64,000 bases of DNA from Actinomycetales bacterium. Lineage in GTDB: Bacteria; Actinomycetota; Actinomycetes; Actinomycetales; Microbacteriaceae. The translations under genes were made by a program, and so were the position numbers. The notes beneath the pieces were generated by a model. The model saw only the letters and a list, made by a program, of their open reading frames with translations. It was not told the DNA's origin and made no database searches. Below, piece after piece: positions 49,595 to 58,981 of the stretch. The stretch's first letter is position 1. The number at the start of each line of letters is the position of its first letter. The stretch spans positions 62,001 to 126,000 of the forward strand of contig JAFKEN010000006.1 in NCBI GenBank assembly GCA_017308515.1, read 5' to 3'.

Positions 49595-50533
49595 TCATCC
49601 CGCGAGCGAGCGCACGACCGCGAGCACCACGAAGAGCGCGCAGGCCGCGGCGACGATCAGATAGCGGGTCGACGGCCGGGTTCCGGGGCGATCCTCGAGC
49701 AGTCGCAGCAGGAAGGTCGCGCCCGCGCCGCCGATCACGCCGCCGACGATCGCGGGCAGGAACGAGGCGCCGAGCACGAGCGTGAACAGCACGTTGATGC
49801 CCAGGATCACGAGCGCCCGCACCCGCGCGACCGGGTCGTGCCACAGCAGGATCAGGTACGCGCCGAAGAGCCCGAACAGCGCCCCGAACAGGCCGTAGGA
49901 GATGCCCCCCGCGAGCACCATGGCCGAGGCCGAGAGGCTCGCCGAGGCGAGGAACACCGCCGCGAACTTGGCGCGCCCGAGGAACCGCTCGACACCCGGG
50001 GCGATGAGCAGGAAGAACACCACGTTCAGCAGGATCGACAGGATGCTGAGGTCGAGCCCGGCGGGATACACCGCCCACGAGGTCACGTAGCGCCACACCT
50101 GCACGCCGACCGAGGGGCTCGCGGCGAGGAAGGCGAAGGGGAAGTTGCTCAGCACGAAACCCGTGATCCACAGCACGAGCGCCACGGCGACCGCTCCCCA
50201 GCTGAGCACCGGGGTGGTCGACCCGGGCCGCAACATCTCGCCGATCGCGGCGCCGATCCGGCTCGAGCCACCGGACGAGTTCGCCCGCGCCGAGGCGCGC
50301 GCCGGGCGCCCCGCGCGACCGCGCGGCTTGCCCGAGGTCTTCGCGACCGTTCCGGCGCGCTGCCAGGTGACCGAGCCGCCGGTCTCGCGCACGCAGTCGG
50401 GGCAGCGCACCCCCTGCGGGGTGAGGATCTGGCACTCCGGGCAGATGGTGCGCCCGCAGCGCTCGCACAGCGTCCAACTCGCCCGGTCGGGGTGGCGGTA
50501 GCAGACGTCGGGCGACACTTCGTCGGCGCTCAC
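49595..50533 (-). CDS. Rhomboid pseudoprotease (catalytic Ser and His replaced)
   Basis: A 312-residue rhomboid-fold protein paralogous to its neighbour, with the same zinc-binding head (CYRHP, CERCGRTICPEC, CPDC; about 11-47), a basic disordered linker (about 57-105) and six helices. At the nucleophile position GASGAIFG is replaced by GLFGALFG, with Phe216 for Ser, and at the histidine position SWTAHLGG becomes FLPAIVGG, with Ile262 for His. It cannot therefore be a serine protease. It may bind clients or regulate the active rhomboid, as iRhoms do in eukaryotes; that role is inference. GTG start at 50533, 37 bases after the cyclophilin gene. Confidence 0.85.
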   Translation of the reverse strand: MSADEVSPDVCYRHPDRASWTLCERCGRTICPECQILTPQGVRCPDCVRETGGSVTWQRAGTVAKTSGKPRGRAGRPARASARANSSGGSSRIGAAIGEMLRPGSTTPVLSWGAVAVALVLWITGFVLSNFPFAFLAASPSVGVQVWRYVTSWAVYPAGLDLSILSILLNVVFFLLIAPGVERFLGRAKFAAVFLASASLSASAMVLAGGISYGLFGALFGLFGAYLILLWHDPVARVRALVILGINVLFTLVLGASFLPAIVGGVIGGAGATFLLRLLEDRPGTRPSTRYLIVAAACALFVVLAVVRSLAG

Positions 50534-50570
50534 CGACGGCGCTCCCTCGAGGCGGCGGTCACGGCTCGGG

Positions 50571-51110
50571 TCAGACCTGCTCGACCGAGATCGAGCGGAT
50601 CACCACGTCGTCGAGCGGCTTGTCGCGCGGGTCGGTGGGCACCGCCTCGATCGCGTCGACGACGCGCTTCGACTCCTCGTCGCTCACGGCGCCGAAGATC
50701 GTGTGCTTGCCGTTGAGCCAGGTGGTCGGCACGGTCGTGATGAAGAACTGCGACCCGTTGGTGCCGCGGCCGCCGCGCAGGCCGGCGTTGGCCATCGCGA
50801 GCAGGTAGGGCTGGTCGAAGAGCAGCTCGGAGGTGATCTCGTCGTCGAACTCGTAGCCCGGCCCGCCGATGCCCTGCCCGAGCGGGTCGCCGCCCTGAAG
50901 CATGAACTGCTTGATGATGCGGTGGAAGATGACGCCGTCGTAGAGCGGCCCGTTCTGCGCCTCGCCGGTCGCCGGGTGGGTCCACGGCTTCGTGCCGGTC
51001 GCGAGCCCGACGAAGTTGTCGACGGTCTTCGGCGCCTGGTTGCCGTAGAGGTCGACGCGGATGTCGCCGAGGGAGGTGTGGATCGTCGCGCGCGCGGTGG
51101 GGTGAGGCAT
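50571..51110 (-). CDS. ppiA: Cyclophilin-type peptidyl-prolyl isomerase
   Basis: Cytoplasmic prolyl cis-trans isomerase that assists protein folding. The 179-residue protein has no signal peptide and shows the cyclophilin core: [38 protein letters not shown] (catalytic Arg in FHRI), LAMANAG and GSQFFIT, with [12 protein letters not shown] at the end of the barrel. It matches the ppiA gene found near gyrA/crgA in M. tuberculosis. CAGAAT (51117-51122) ends six bases before the ATG at 51110. First gene of a transcript with two rhomboids. Confidence 0.94.
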   Translation of the reverse strand: MPHPTARATIHTSLGDIRVDLYGNQAPKTVDNFVGLATGTKPWTHPATGEAQNGPLYDGVIFHRIIKQFMLQGGDPLGQGIGGPGYEFDDEITSELLFDQPYLLAMANAGLRGGRGTNGSQFFITTVPTTWLNGKHTIFGAVSDEESKRVVDAIEAVPTDPRDKPLDDVVIRSISVEQV

Positions 51111-51231
51111 CCCACGATTCTGTCATGCGGCCCGCGGGGCCGCGGCTCCCAGGCGACGCCCAGCCCGATCCCTTGACCGGGGCGGGCGACCTGGGAGGAT
51201 GGAGTCACGCGCCGACCCGCGGGAGGACACT

Positions 51232-51804
51232 ATGGGACTGTCACGCAAGCGCCAGCGCGAGCTCAAGAAGCTCCGGAGCGCCGCCGACGATCTGTGGGAC
51301 GAGCAGCTCGCCGCCCTGCAGCACGCGAACTCCGTGCTGCGGCAGGCCGGTCGCGCCGCCTCCGGCTACGCCCGTGAGGACGTCGCGCCGTTCGTGCGCA
51401 AGACCTACAACAAGCGCGTCGTGCCCGCCGTGAGGTCGGGCCTCGAGTCGGGGCGCGACGTCGCCGACTCGGCACGGTCGCGGCTGTCGAGCGACGTGAT
51501 CCCGGCGGTGTCGGGCGCGATCGGCTCGGTGCTGGCCTCGATGGAGTCGGCGCGCGACCAGCGGGTGCGCGAGTTCGCGAAGAACGCCGCCAAGGCGAAC
51601 AAGAGCTACGGCAAGAAGGCCTCGAAGTGGGTCAAGCCGCCGAAGCGCTCGTCGATGCCCGGCCCCGGCGCCTTCATCCTGATCGGACTCGGCGTGGTCG
51701 CTGCCGCCGGTGTGGCCTACGCCGCCTGGCAGACCTTCCGCGCCGACGACGACCTGTGGATCGAAGACCTGGGCGACGCGCCCGAGGGCGCGACCTCCGC
51801 CTGA
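51232..51804 (+). CDS. Membrane-anchored helical protein of unknown function
   Basis: A 190-residue protein. About 150 residues are charged and helical (KRQRELKKLRSAADDLWDEQLAALQHA, GLESGRDVADSARSRLSSD, QRVREFAKNAAKANKSYGKKASK), followed by one membrane helix (GAFILIGLGVVAAAGVAYAAWQTF, about 147-170) and an acidic tail (DDDLWIEDLGDAPEG). This recalls the C-anchored helical proteins of the apolipoprotein/YtxH type, but no family is certain. The ATG at 51232 has GGGAGG about seven bases upstream, and GAGGAT (51195-51200) may be its -10 box. Confidence 0.65.
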   Translation: MGLSRKRQRELKKLRSAADDLWDEQLAALQHANSVLRQAGRAASGYAREDVAPFVRKTYNKRVVPAVRSGLESGRDVADSARSRLSSDVIPAVSGAIGSVLASMESARDQRVREFAKNAAKANKSYGKKASKWVKPPKRSSMPGPGAFILIGLGVVAAAGVAYAAWQTFRADDDLWIEDLGDAPEGATSA

Positions 51805-51905
51805 GCGCACCCGCCGCGCCGCGCGCCCCGTGGGGGCGTCGCGGCGGGGCCACCGCCGCGTGATCGGCCGTGGTCGCGCGCCGCGCGCTCGGCGAGGATG
51901 CCGGC

Positions 51906-52586
51906 ATGACGCATTCCGTCGCCACCGCCGCGATCGCGGATGCCGCCCTCCGGCTCGGCGTGCCCGTGCTGACGGCACCGCCGGGCCTGCGCTGGCTCGA
52001 GCCGCCGATCCCGTTCGACGGACCGGCGCGCCCGGTGACCCACCTGGGCAGCGTCGACGTGATCCTCGCCGCGATCGACGACGCCGAGCCCGGCGACGTG
52101 CTCGTCATCGACAACGGAGGCCGCCGCGACGAGGCGGCGATCGGCGACCTGCTGACGCTCGAGGCGCGAGCGGCGGGGCTCGGCGGGATCGTGCTGTGGG
52201 GTCTGCACCGCGACAGCGCCCAGCTGCGCGAGATCGGCCTGCCGGTCGCGAGCCTGGGCGGATTCCCGTACGGCCCGCGCCGGGTGCCGCCGGCCGGGTC
52301 GCGGATGCCGACGGCGAGCCTCGACGGCGCGATCGTGACGGAGCAGCACCACGTGTTCGCCGATTCCGACGGCGTGCTCATCGCGCGCGCGGAGGACGTG
52401 GCCGCGCTCGTCGAGACGGCTCGCGCGATCGCGGCGACCGAGTCGGCGCAGGCGGAGCGGATGCGCGGCGGCGCGAGCCTGCGCGAGCAGCTCGACTTCG
52501 CCGGCTTCCGCGCGCACCAGGCCGAGGACCCGACGCTGACCTTCCGGCGCTACCTCGCGGAGCGCGGCGGCGCGATCGAGGTCTGA
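51906..52586 (+). CDS. RraA-like family protein (HMG/CHA aldolase fold)
   Basis: A 226-residue member of the RraA/DlpA/HMG aldolase superfamily. Visible family features are DVLVIDNGGRRDEAAIGDLLTLEARAAGLGGIVLWG, LHRDSAQLREIGLPV with the conserved Arg-Asp, and VFADSDGVLIARAEDV with the metal-binding Asp. Homologues are either aldolases of 4-hydroxy-4-methyl-2-oxoglutarate type or, as in E. coli, RNase E regulators; lacking a pathway context, the role here is open. GAGGAT (51894-51899) ends six bases before the ATG. Its 3' end overlaps the converging TetR gene by 37 bases. Confidence 0.8.
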   Translation: MTHSVATAAIADAALRLGVPVLTAPPGLRWLEPPIPFDGPARPVTHLGSVDVILAAIDDAEPGDVLVIDNGGRRDEAAIGDLLTLEARAAGLGGIVLWGLHRDSAQLREIGLPVASLGGFPYGPRRVPPAGSRMPTASLDGAIVTEQHHVFADSDGVLIARAEDVAALVETARAIAATESAQAERMRGGASLREQLDFAGFRAHQAEDPTLTFRRYLAERGGAIEV

Positions 52587-53227
52587 GCCTCCGCCTCGTC
52601 CGGCTCGGCCGCCTCGGCGACGGCGAGCGCGCTGCGCGTGAGGAAGCCCGCGAGTGCGACGTCGTCGACGGTGCGGTCGCGTGCGGCCTCGACGAGCGCC
52701 TCCTCGGCGAGGCCGATCCACGCGCGCACGGCCATGCGCAGCAGCGCCGTGTCGCGCCCGCCGAGCTCGACGGCGACCGCGAGCACGCGCGCCGCCTGCA
52801 CCGCGCGCGCCTCGTCGATCGCCGCGCGCACCTCGGAGTCCCCGCTCGAGACGCCGCGCACGAGCGAGTAGAACGTGCCCCGGTGGCCGCGGACGAACGC
52901 GACGGTGCGCTCGAGGGTGTCGCGCAGCCGGGCGGCGGCGGGCAGATCGGCCGTCGGCTCCGTGGCGCGGAGCATCCCGTCGCGGGCCGCGACGACGAGC
53001 GCGTGGTGCATGCCCGCGCGCGAGCCGAAGTAGTGGAAGACGAGCCCTCGCGAGACCTCCGCGCGCCGCGCGACCTCGTCGATCGTCAGGTCGTGTAGCG
53101 GCACGTCGGCGAGCGCCGCGACCCCGGCGCCGAGCAGCTGGACGCGGCGCTGGTCGGGGTCGAGTCGCCGGCGGCGATCGCCGCCGCGCGCGGTGGCCGC
53201 ACCCTCGACACCGCCGTGGTCCCCCAT
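52550..53227 (-). CDS. TetR regulator, divergent from the DUF6230 operon
   Basis: A 225-residue TetR repressor. The DNA-binding part (about 20-75) reads LTIDEVARRAEVSRGLVFHYFGSRAGMHHALVVAARDGML, and the ligand domain follows (ERTVAFVRGHRGTFYSLVRGVSSG). TAGCAT (53234-53239, minus strand) ends six bases before the ATG at 53227. The perfect inverted repeat at 53288-53310 lies in the promoter of the divergent operon and is the likely operator. TetR genes beside DUF6230/DUF6114 genes are also seen in Streptomyces. The inducer is unknown; the stop overlaps the rraA-like gene. Confidence 0.85.
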   Translation of the reverse strand: MGDHGGVEGAATARGGDRRRRLDPDQRRVQLLGAGVAALADVPLHDLTIDEVARRAEVSRGLVFHYFGSRAGMHHALVVAARDGMLRATEPTADLPAAARLRDTLERTVAFVRGHRGTFYSLVRGVSSGDSEVRAAIDEARAVQAARVLAVAVELGGRDTALLRMAVRAWIGLAEEALVEAARDRTVDDVALAGFLTRSALAVAEAAEPDEAEAQTSIAPPRSAR

Positions 53228-53287
53228 CCCCCGATGCTAGACGCCGCCCGAATCATCGACGTGGCCGGGATCGTCGTCCCCGGGTCG

Positions 53288-53310
53288 CCTATTGACATCG
53301 AGTCAATAGG
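53288..53310. promoter_or_regulatory. TetR operator over the DUF6230 operon promoter
   Basis: The arms CCTATTGAC (53288-53296) and GTCAATAGG (53302-53310) are exact complements around five bases. The left arm contains a -35 box TTGACA (53292-53297), and a -10 box TAGTCT follows at 53314-53319 with 16-base spacing. Binding would cover the -35 and spacer. Confidence 0.82.
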
Positions 53311-53392
53311 GCGTAGTCTCGCTGCCGACGATCCGTTCACGCGTGCTGGGAAGCAGAGCGGGCCTTCGATCGAAGTTGATCAAGGAGGATCG

Positions 53393-53989
53393 ATGAAGTT
53401 CCGTACCTTCGCCGGCTCGCACGGTGGCCGCATCCTGTTCGTGTCGCTGCCCGTGGCGGTGGCCTCGGCGCTCGTGATGGGCGGGGTCGCGCACGGCGAC
53501 GTGCCGGTCTCGTTCTCGATCTCGGGCAGCCCGTTCAAGATCGCGGCGACCGAACTGAGCGGCACCAGCTTCTCGCAGTACGCGGGGGTCGCCACCGACA
53601 CCGACGGCGTGGATCACGCGGTCGCCATCGCCAACATCGGCCAGGCGACGCTCGTCGACCTCTGCCAGTCGGTGGCCGCCGAGACGCCGCTCGGACCGAT
53701 GAGCCTCGTGATCACGGCGGGCGGATCCGGTGGTGCGCCGGCGGAGGCGACCGATCTTCAGATCGGCATGACCGACCTGAAGGGCGACACCGAGTTCACG
53801 AACGTGCGCATCGGCGTCGACGCCTCGACGGTCTCGACGGCCGCGAAGGGCGGCGCCGGCTCGTTCGCGCAGGACTCCGACACCATCCACATCACCGGCC
53901 TGCAGCAGATCTCGTACTCGACGCAGGCGGGGGTGTTCACCCTGCCGAACATGCACGTCGCGCTGACGGAGGGTCAGGAATGCTTCTGA
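53393..53989 (+). CDS. DUF6230 family exported protein
   Basis: A 198-residue protein with an N-terminal signal or anchor (GGRILFVSLPVAVASALVMGGVAHG, about 11-35) and a beta-rich outer part: PVSFSISGSPFKIAATELSGTSFSQYAGV, LVDLCQSVA, a TDLQIGMTDLKGDTEFTNVRIGVD segment, and VFTLPNMHVALTEGQECF at the end. This pattern is that of DUF6230, whose members sit beside DUF6114 in actinobacteria. Ribosome site AAGGAGG is about five bases before the ATG. The first gene of the TetR-controlled operon, overlapping the next by ten bases. Function unknown. Confidence 0.82.
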   Translation: MKFRTFAGSHGGRILFVSLPVAVASALVMGGVAHGDVPVSFSISGSPFKIAATELSGTSFSQYAGVATDTDGVDHAVAIANIGQATLVDLCQSVAAETPLGPMSLVITAGGSGGAPAEATDLQIGMTDLKGDTEFTNVRIGVDASTVSTAAKGGAGSFAQDSDTIHITGLQQISYSTQAGVFTLPNMHVALTEGQECF

Positions 53990-54585
53990 CCGCGCCGACC
54001 GCCCCCGTCGCCGCGCCGCGCGCGCGGTTCCGGGCCTGGCGCCGCGACCGCCCGTTCGTGGGCGGCGTGCTGGCCGCGCTCGCGGGGCTCGAGATGTTCT
54101 TCTCGGGGCAGCTCGACCTCGGCAACATCCACGTGCAGATGGGCATCTCCGGGTTCCAGGCCACCCTGATCCCGGCGATGCTCGTGCTGATGGGCGCGCT
54201 GGCGATCGCGACCCCGGGGCAGCGGCTGTTCTACGGGATCCTCACGCTCGTCATCGCGGTGTACTCGCTCGTGGGCGTGAACCTCGGCGGCTTCTTCGTC
54301 GGGATGCTGCTGGCCGCGGCCGGCGGCGTCGCGATCGTGACCTGGCGGCCGCGGGCGGCCGGGGAGGCGCGCGCCGCCGACGCCCGTGCGGAGGGATCCG
54401 CGCCGCCCGCCCGGGAGTCCGCCGCCGCGACCGCGGTCGCCGCCGCGGTCACCACGGCTCCCGGCGGGCACGCCCCCGCGCAGTGGATCGACACGAGCCA
54501 CGTGCGCACCGCGCCCCGCCGCGCGGCTCCCCCGCGCCCGGCGACCGGGGCCCGGCCGCGTACCCACGGGAAGGCACGACCCTGA
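53980..54585 (+). CDS. DUF6114 family membrane protein
   Basis: A 201-residue protein with about four helices in the first 120 residues: a basic start (RFRAWRRDRPFVGGVLAALAGLEMFFSG), then GFQATLIPAMLVLMGALAIATPG, LFYGILTLVIAVYSLVGVNLGG and FFVGMLLAAAGGVAIVTWRP. The remaining 80 residues are a disordered Ala/Pro/Arg tail, probably cytoplasmic. The FRAWRRxRPFxGG start is diagnostic of DUF6114. Overlaps the DUF6230 gene by ten bases, so the two are co-translated. Partner function is likely; mechanism unknown. Confidence 0.8.
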   Translation: MLLTAPTAPVAAPRARFRAWRRDRPFVGGVLAALAGLEMFFSGQLDLGNIHVQMGISGFQATLIPAMLVLMGALAIATPGQRLFYGILTLVIAVYSLVGVNLGGFFVGMLLAAAGGVAIVTWRPRAAGEARAADARAEGSAPPARESAAATAVAAAVTTAPGGHAPAQWIDTSHVRTAPRRAAPPRPATGARPRTHGKARP

Positions 54586-55295
54586 GCCGCCAGGCCGCGC
54601 GGCTCGCCGTCACGCTCGCGACCGCGGGGATGCTCGCGGCGCTCGGCGTCGCCCCGGCGACCGCCGCGCCCGCCCGCCCCGCCGCGCTGTGCGATCTGCT
54701 GAACCTGTGCGACCTGACCGGCGGCGGCTCCGGCGACGGGACCGGTGACGAGGGCGGCGGGCTCGTCGGCGGCGTGGTCGACGGCGTGGGCGGGCTCGTC
54801 GACGGGCTGCTCGGCGGATCGGGCTCGGAGGCCGACGGCGGGATCCCCGCGCTGCCCCTCGTGCCCGAGAACGACTCCGGCACCGTCTTCACCCGCCCCG
54901 CCGCCCAGCTGTCGGGCTCGTCGCTCATCATCTCGGGGCTGCACTCGGCGTCGCTCGTGACCGTGCCGCTCATCGACGGCAGCCGGGTGACGGTCATCAA
55001 GCTCGAGGCCGACCGCATCCAGATCGACGATTTCGTGATCGACGTGCGCAAGACCGCGGACGGCGGCGCGGGGGTGACGACCTCGGATCGCATGGTGCTC
55101 TCCGGCCACGTCGCGGCCTACGTCGACTCGCTCTCCGCGACTCTGCCGGGCGGCCTCGGCCTGAACCTCGGAGCGCAGACCCCCCTGCCCGGCGACGAGT
55201 TGCCCTCCCACCTGCTGACCGTGAGCCTCGGCCTCGTCGGGATCGAGTCCGACTCGATGACGATGACGCCCTCGCACCTGGCGGTGAGCGACTGA
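54582..55295 (+). CDS. Exported protein of the DUF6230/DUF6114 operon, probable CTG start
   Basis: About 237 residues from the proposed start. RQAARLAVTLATAGMLAALGVAPATAAPA forms a Sec signal peptide. The mature part begins LCDLLNLCDLTGGG (a short Cys pair), a Gly/Asp-rich spacer (GGLVGGVVDGVGGLVDGLLGG) and a beta-rich domain (SGSSLIISGLHSASLVTVPL, RIQIDDFVIDVRKTADGG, HVAAYVDSLSATLPGG). No ATG, GTG or TTG gives this signal peptide; CTG at 54582 overlaps the previous stop (CTGA) with AAGG upstream. An ATG at 54627 would start inside the hydrophobic core. Likely a secreted partner of the two membrane proteins. Confidence 0.72.
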   Translation: MSRQAARLAVTLATAGMLAALGVAPATAAPARPAALCDLLNLCDLTGGGSGDGTGDEGGGLVGGVVDGVGGLVDGLLGGSGSEADGGIPALPLVPENDSGTVFTRPAAQLSGSSLIISGLHSASLVTVPLIDGSRVTVIKLEADRIQIDDFVIDVRKTADGGAGVTTSDRMVLSGHVAAYVDSLSATLPGGLGLNLGAQTPLPGDELPSHLLTVSLGLVGIESDSMTMTPSHLAVSD

Positions 55296-55300
55296 GCCGA

Positions 55301-55345
55301 CCGGGGTCGGACGGCCTTCGGATCAGGGCGGCCGTCCGACCCCGG
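55301..55345 (+). terminator. Long terminator hairpin after the DUF6230 operon
   Basis: A 16-bp perfect stem (55301-55316 with 55330-55345, arm CCGGGGTCGGACGGCC) around a 13-base loop. It begins six bases after the stop at 55295 and ends four bases before the TACGCT -10 box of the next gene. Confidence 0.85.
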
Positions 55346-55360
55346 CGCTACGCTCGGGCC

Positions 55361-55978
55361 ATGTCCGAGACCGGCTCCCGCGTCGCCGCCGACGCGCTCG
55401 AGATCGTGCCGGCGGAGTCGGTCGACGACGCGACGCTGATCGCCGCCTTCGGCACCGCGGGCGATCCCGTCACCTGCTACTGCCAGTACTTCAAGCGCCG
55501 CGGCGCCGCGTGGACCCAGGGGCGACCCGAGGAGTTCCGCGCCGACCTCTGCGCCGACGCCGAGCGGGCGCGGGTCGCGTCGGTCCCCGGTCCGGGGCTC
55601 GTCGCGCTGCGCGACGGGGATCCGGTCGGCTGGGTGGCGGTCGAACCGCGCACCTCCTACGCGCGGCTGCTCGCCTCCGCGGTGGGGAAGGCGTCGCGCG
55701 AGGCCGCCGACGACGCGTCGGTGTGGGCGGTGACGTGCTTCGTGATCCCCCGCGAGCACCGGCGCCAGGGTCTCGCGACCGCCCTGCTCGAGGCGGCGAT
55801 CTCGCACGCCCGCTCGCGGGGCGCGCGCGTGCTCGAGGGCTACCCGGTCGACACCCGCGGCGGCCGCGTGCCCTCGGCGAACCTCTACCACGGCCCGCTC
55901 TCGGTGTTCGAGCGGCTCGGCTTCGTCGAGGTGGCGCGGCCGAACGAGGATCGGGCGGTCGTCGCGCTCGAGCTCTGA
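55361..55978 (+). CDS. GNAT family N-acetyltransferase
   Basis: A 205-residue GNAT. The acetyl-CoA loop is HRRQGLATALLEAAISHARSRGARVLEGYPVD (motif A, R/QxxGxA) at about 125-157, preceded by the strand WAVTCFVIPREH, and the C-terminal strand region FERLGFVEVARPNEDRAVVALEL completes the fold. The N-terminal part contains VTCYCQYFKRRG, a Cys-rich segment often present in this GNAT subgroup. TACGCT (55349-55354) ends six bases before the ATG. Substrate unknown. Confidence 0.85.
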   Translation: MSETGSRVAADALEIVPAESVDDATLIAAFGTAGDPVTCYCQYFKRRGAAWTQGRPEEFRADLCADAERARVASVPGPGLVALRDGDPVGWVAVEPRTSYARLLASAVGKASREAADDASVWAVTCFVIPREHRRQGLATALLEAAISHARSRGARVLEGYPVDTRGGRVPSANLYHGPLSVFERLGFVEVARPNEDRAVVALEL

Positions 55979-57475
<1,497 letters not shown>

Positions 57476-57506
57476 CGCCGTCGGCGCTGCGGAAGGTCGT
57501 CCTCGC

Positions 57507-58145
57507 TCAGACCGGCGCGCTCGTCTCGCGCAGCAGCGCGGGGAGGGTGCGGCGCGCGTAGGGCGAGTCGGCGAAGTCCTCCTCGTCGTTGCCGGTCAGC
57601 AGCCACGTCTCGAACGAGCGCTCGTAGGTGTCGATGATCACCCGCACCGCGAGCTTCGGCGCCCACGTGAACCGGCGCCCGACCGCGGTCATCAGGTCGG
57701 AGAGGATCGGGACGAGCCGGTCGACGAACTCCCGTTCGACGGCGGCGGCCGCATCCCCGCTGCGCGCGTCGGTCAGCGCCCGCAGGCGTCGCTCGGCGCG
57801 GATCAGCAGGCCGCCGCGATCGAGCGGCCAGGCGCGGGCGAGCAGCAGCCCCGCCGCGTCGAGCGGATCTCCCGCCGTCGGGTCGCCGGCGCCGCCCGGA
57901 TCGAACCCGTCGACCGCCGAGCGCAGCCGGGTCGCGCACTCGTCGACGAGCCGCTGCCCGACCGCGTCGAGCAGCGCGTCGTCGTCGGGGAAGAACCCAC
58001 GGAATGCGCTCGTCGCGACCCCACTCTGCTCGCAGATGTCGGCCACGAGCTCCGCGCTCACCCCGCGCCCGGAGCCGAGCGCGATGCGCGCGGCGCTGAC
58101 GAGGCGCTCCGCCGCGCGGGCCCGCGTCACGTCGCTTCGCGGCAC
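57507..58145 (-). CDS. TetR-like regulator
   Basis: A 212-residue protein with an N-terminal TetR helix-turn-helix: AAERLVSAARIALGSGRGVSAELVADICEQSGVATSAFRGFFPDDDALLDAVG. The usual YxHF segment is FRGFF. The C-terminal ligand domain (about 70-212) has no recognisable family. GTG at 58145 with GAGGAG about six bases upstream. No divergent target gene: it follows tRNA-Ala on the same strand and converges with argG. The target genes are unknown. Confidence 0.8.
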   Translation of the reverse strand: MPRSDVTRARAAERLVSAARIALGSGRGVSAELVADICEQSGVATSAFRGFFPDDDALLDAVGQRLVDECATRLRSAVDGFDPGGAGDPTAGDPLDAAGLLLARAWPLDRGGLLIRAERRLRALTDARSGDAAAAVEREFVDRLVPILSDLMTAVGRRFTWAPKLAVRVIIDTYERSFETWLLTGNDEEDFADSPYARRTLPALLRETSAPV

Positions 58146-58222
58146 GTCGGCTCCTCGCTCGTTCGCGCCTCGCTCCGACCGGGAGGAGCTGTCTGCCCTT
58201 CGGGTTCACGGAGCCGCGCGGG

Positions 58223-58295
58223 TGGAGCCTAGGGGAATCGAACCCCTGACCTCCTGCTTGCAAAGCAGGCGCTCTACCAATTGAGCTAAGGCCCC
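58223..58295 (-). tRNA. tRNA-Ala (TGC)
   Basis: On the minus strand the 73 bases form a standard cloverleaf: acceptor GGGGCCT paired with AGGCTCC (one G-U), D arm TAGCTCAATTGGTAGAGC, anticodon loop TTTGCAA giving TGC, T arm GGGGTTCGATTCCCC, discriminator A. CCA is not encoded. Confidence 0.96.
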
Positions 58296-58396
58296 GTGCG
58301 TTTCTTTCACCGGAGGTATCCGGCGGAGCGGCGCGACCGCGCTCGTGCCGCGGAGCGGCCGCACGCCGCAGGAGCGGCGGCGTGCCAGAAGGCACG

Positions 58397-58470
58397 TGGG
58401 GCTACCAGGACTTGAACCTGGGACCTCTTCGTTATCAGCGAAGCGCTCTAACCGCCTGAGCTATAGCCCC
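58397..58470 (-). tRNA. tRNA-Ile (GAT)
   Basis: On the minus strand the 74 bases fold as tRNA: acceptor GGGGCTA/TAGCCCC, D arm TAGCTCAGGCGGTTAGAGC, anticodon loop CTGATAA giving GAT, T arm CCAGGTTCAAGTCCTGG. It lies directly after the DUF3566 gene, the gyrB-gyrA-DUF3566-ileT-alaT order known from mycobacteria. Confidence 0.96.
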
Positions 58471-58573
58471 TTGATCGAGCCGCCCGCGAGGCGGCCCGGA
58501 ACACTGTACCCCAGCCGATGCGACCGGGTGAAACCCGCCCGCTCGGCCCGACCCGCTCGCGCGGGGGTACCGG

Positions 58574-58981
58574 TCAGTTGTTGCGGAACCCGACGAGCAG
58601 GCCGCCGGTGATCCGCACGCTGAGGTTGTAGAGCACCGCGGCCACGGCGCCGAGCACGGTGCCGATGATCGCGTTGAGCAGGCCGACGACGAGCGCGAAG
58701 ACCGCGACCGCGCCGAGGCCGAAGCTCTCCTCGATCGTGAAGTTCGCGTCGCCCAGAATGTCCTGGAACAGCTTGTCGAGCGAGGTGAAGATCCCGACCG
58801 AGTAGAGCACCACCCAGACCAGGATCGCCGCGACGACGAGCACGACGGCGAGGCAGATCCAGATGAGGAACGACAGCTTCACGGTGGACCAGAAGTCGAT
58901 GTAGACCAGGCGCAGCCGCACCTGGCGCTCGGGGACGGCGCGCTGCTGACGGCGCTGAAGTCGTTCGGCGACGCTGCTCAT
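58574..58981 (-). CDS. DUF3566 transmembrane protein downstream of gyrA
   Basis: A 135-residue membrane protein of DUF3566, found almost always behind gyrA in actinobacteria. After a basic start ([32 protein letters not shown]) it has one helix ([25 protein letters not shown]), a loop ([13 protein letters not shown]) and a second helix, ending with [18 protein letters not shown], the family's most conserved part. ATG overlaps the gyrA stop (ATGA). Mycobacterial homologues interact with divisome proteins (CwsA is a different neighbour gene), but its function is not settled. Confidence 0.9.
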   Translation of the reverse strand: MSSVAERLQRRQQRAVPERQVRLRLVYIDFWSTVKLSFLIWICLAVVLVVAAILVWVVLYSVGIFTSLDKLFQDILGDANFTIEESFGLGAVAVFALVVGLLNAIIGTVLGAVAAVLYNLSVRITGGLLVGFRNN

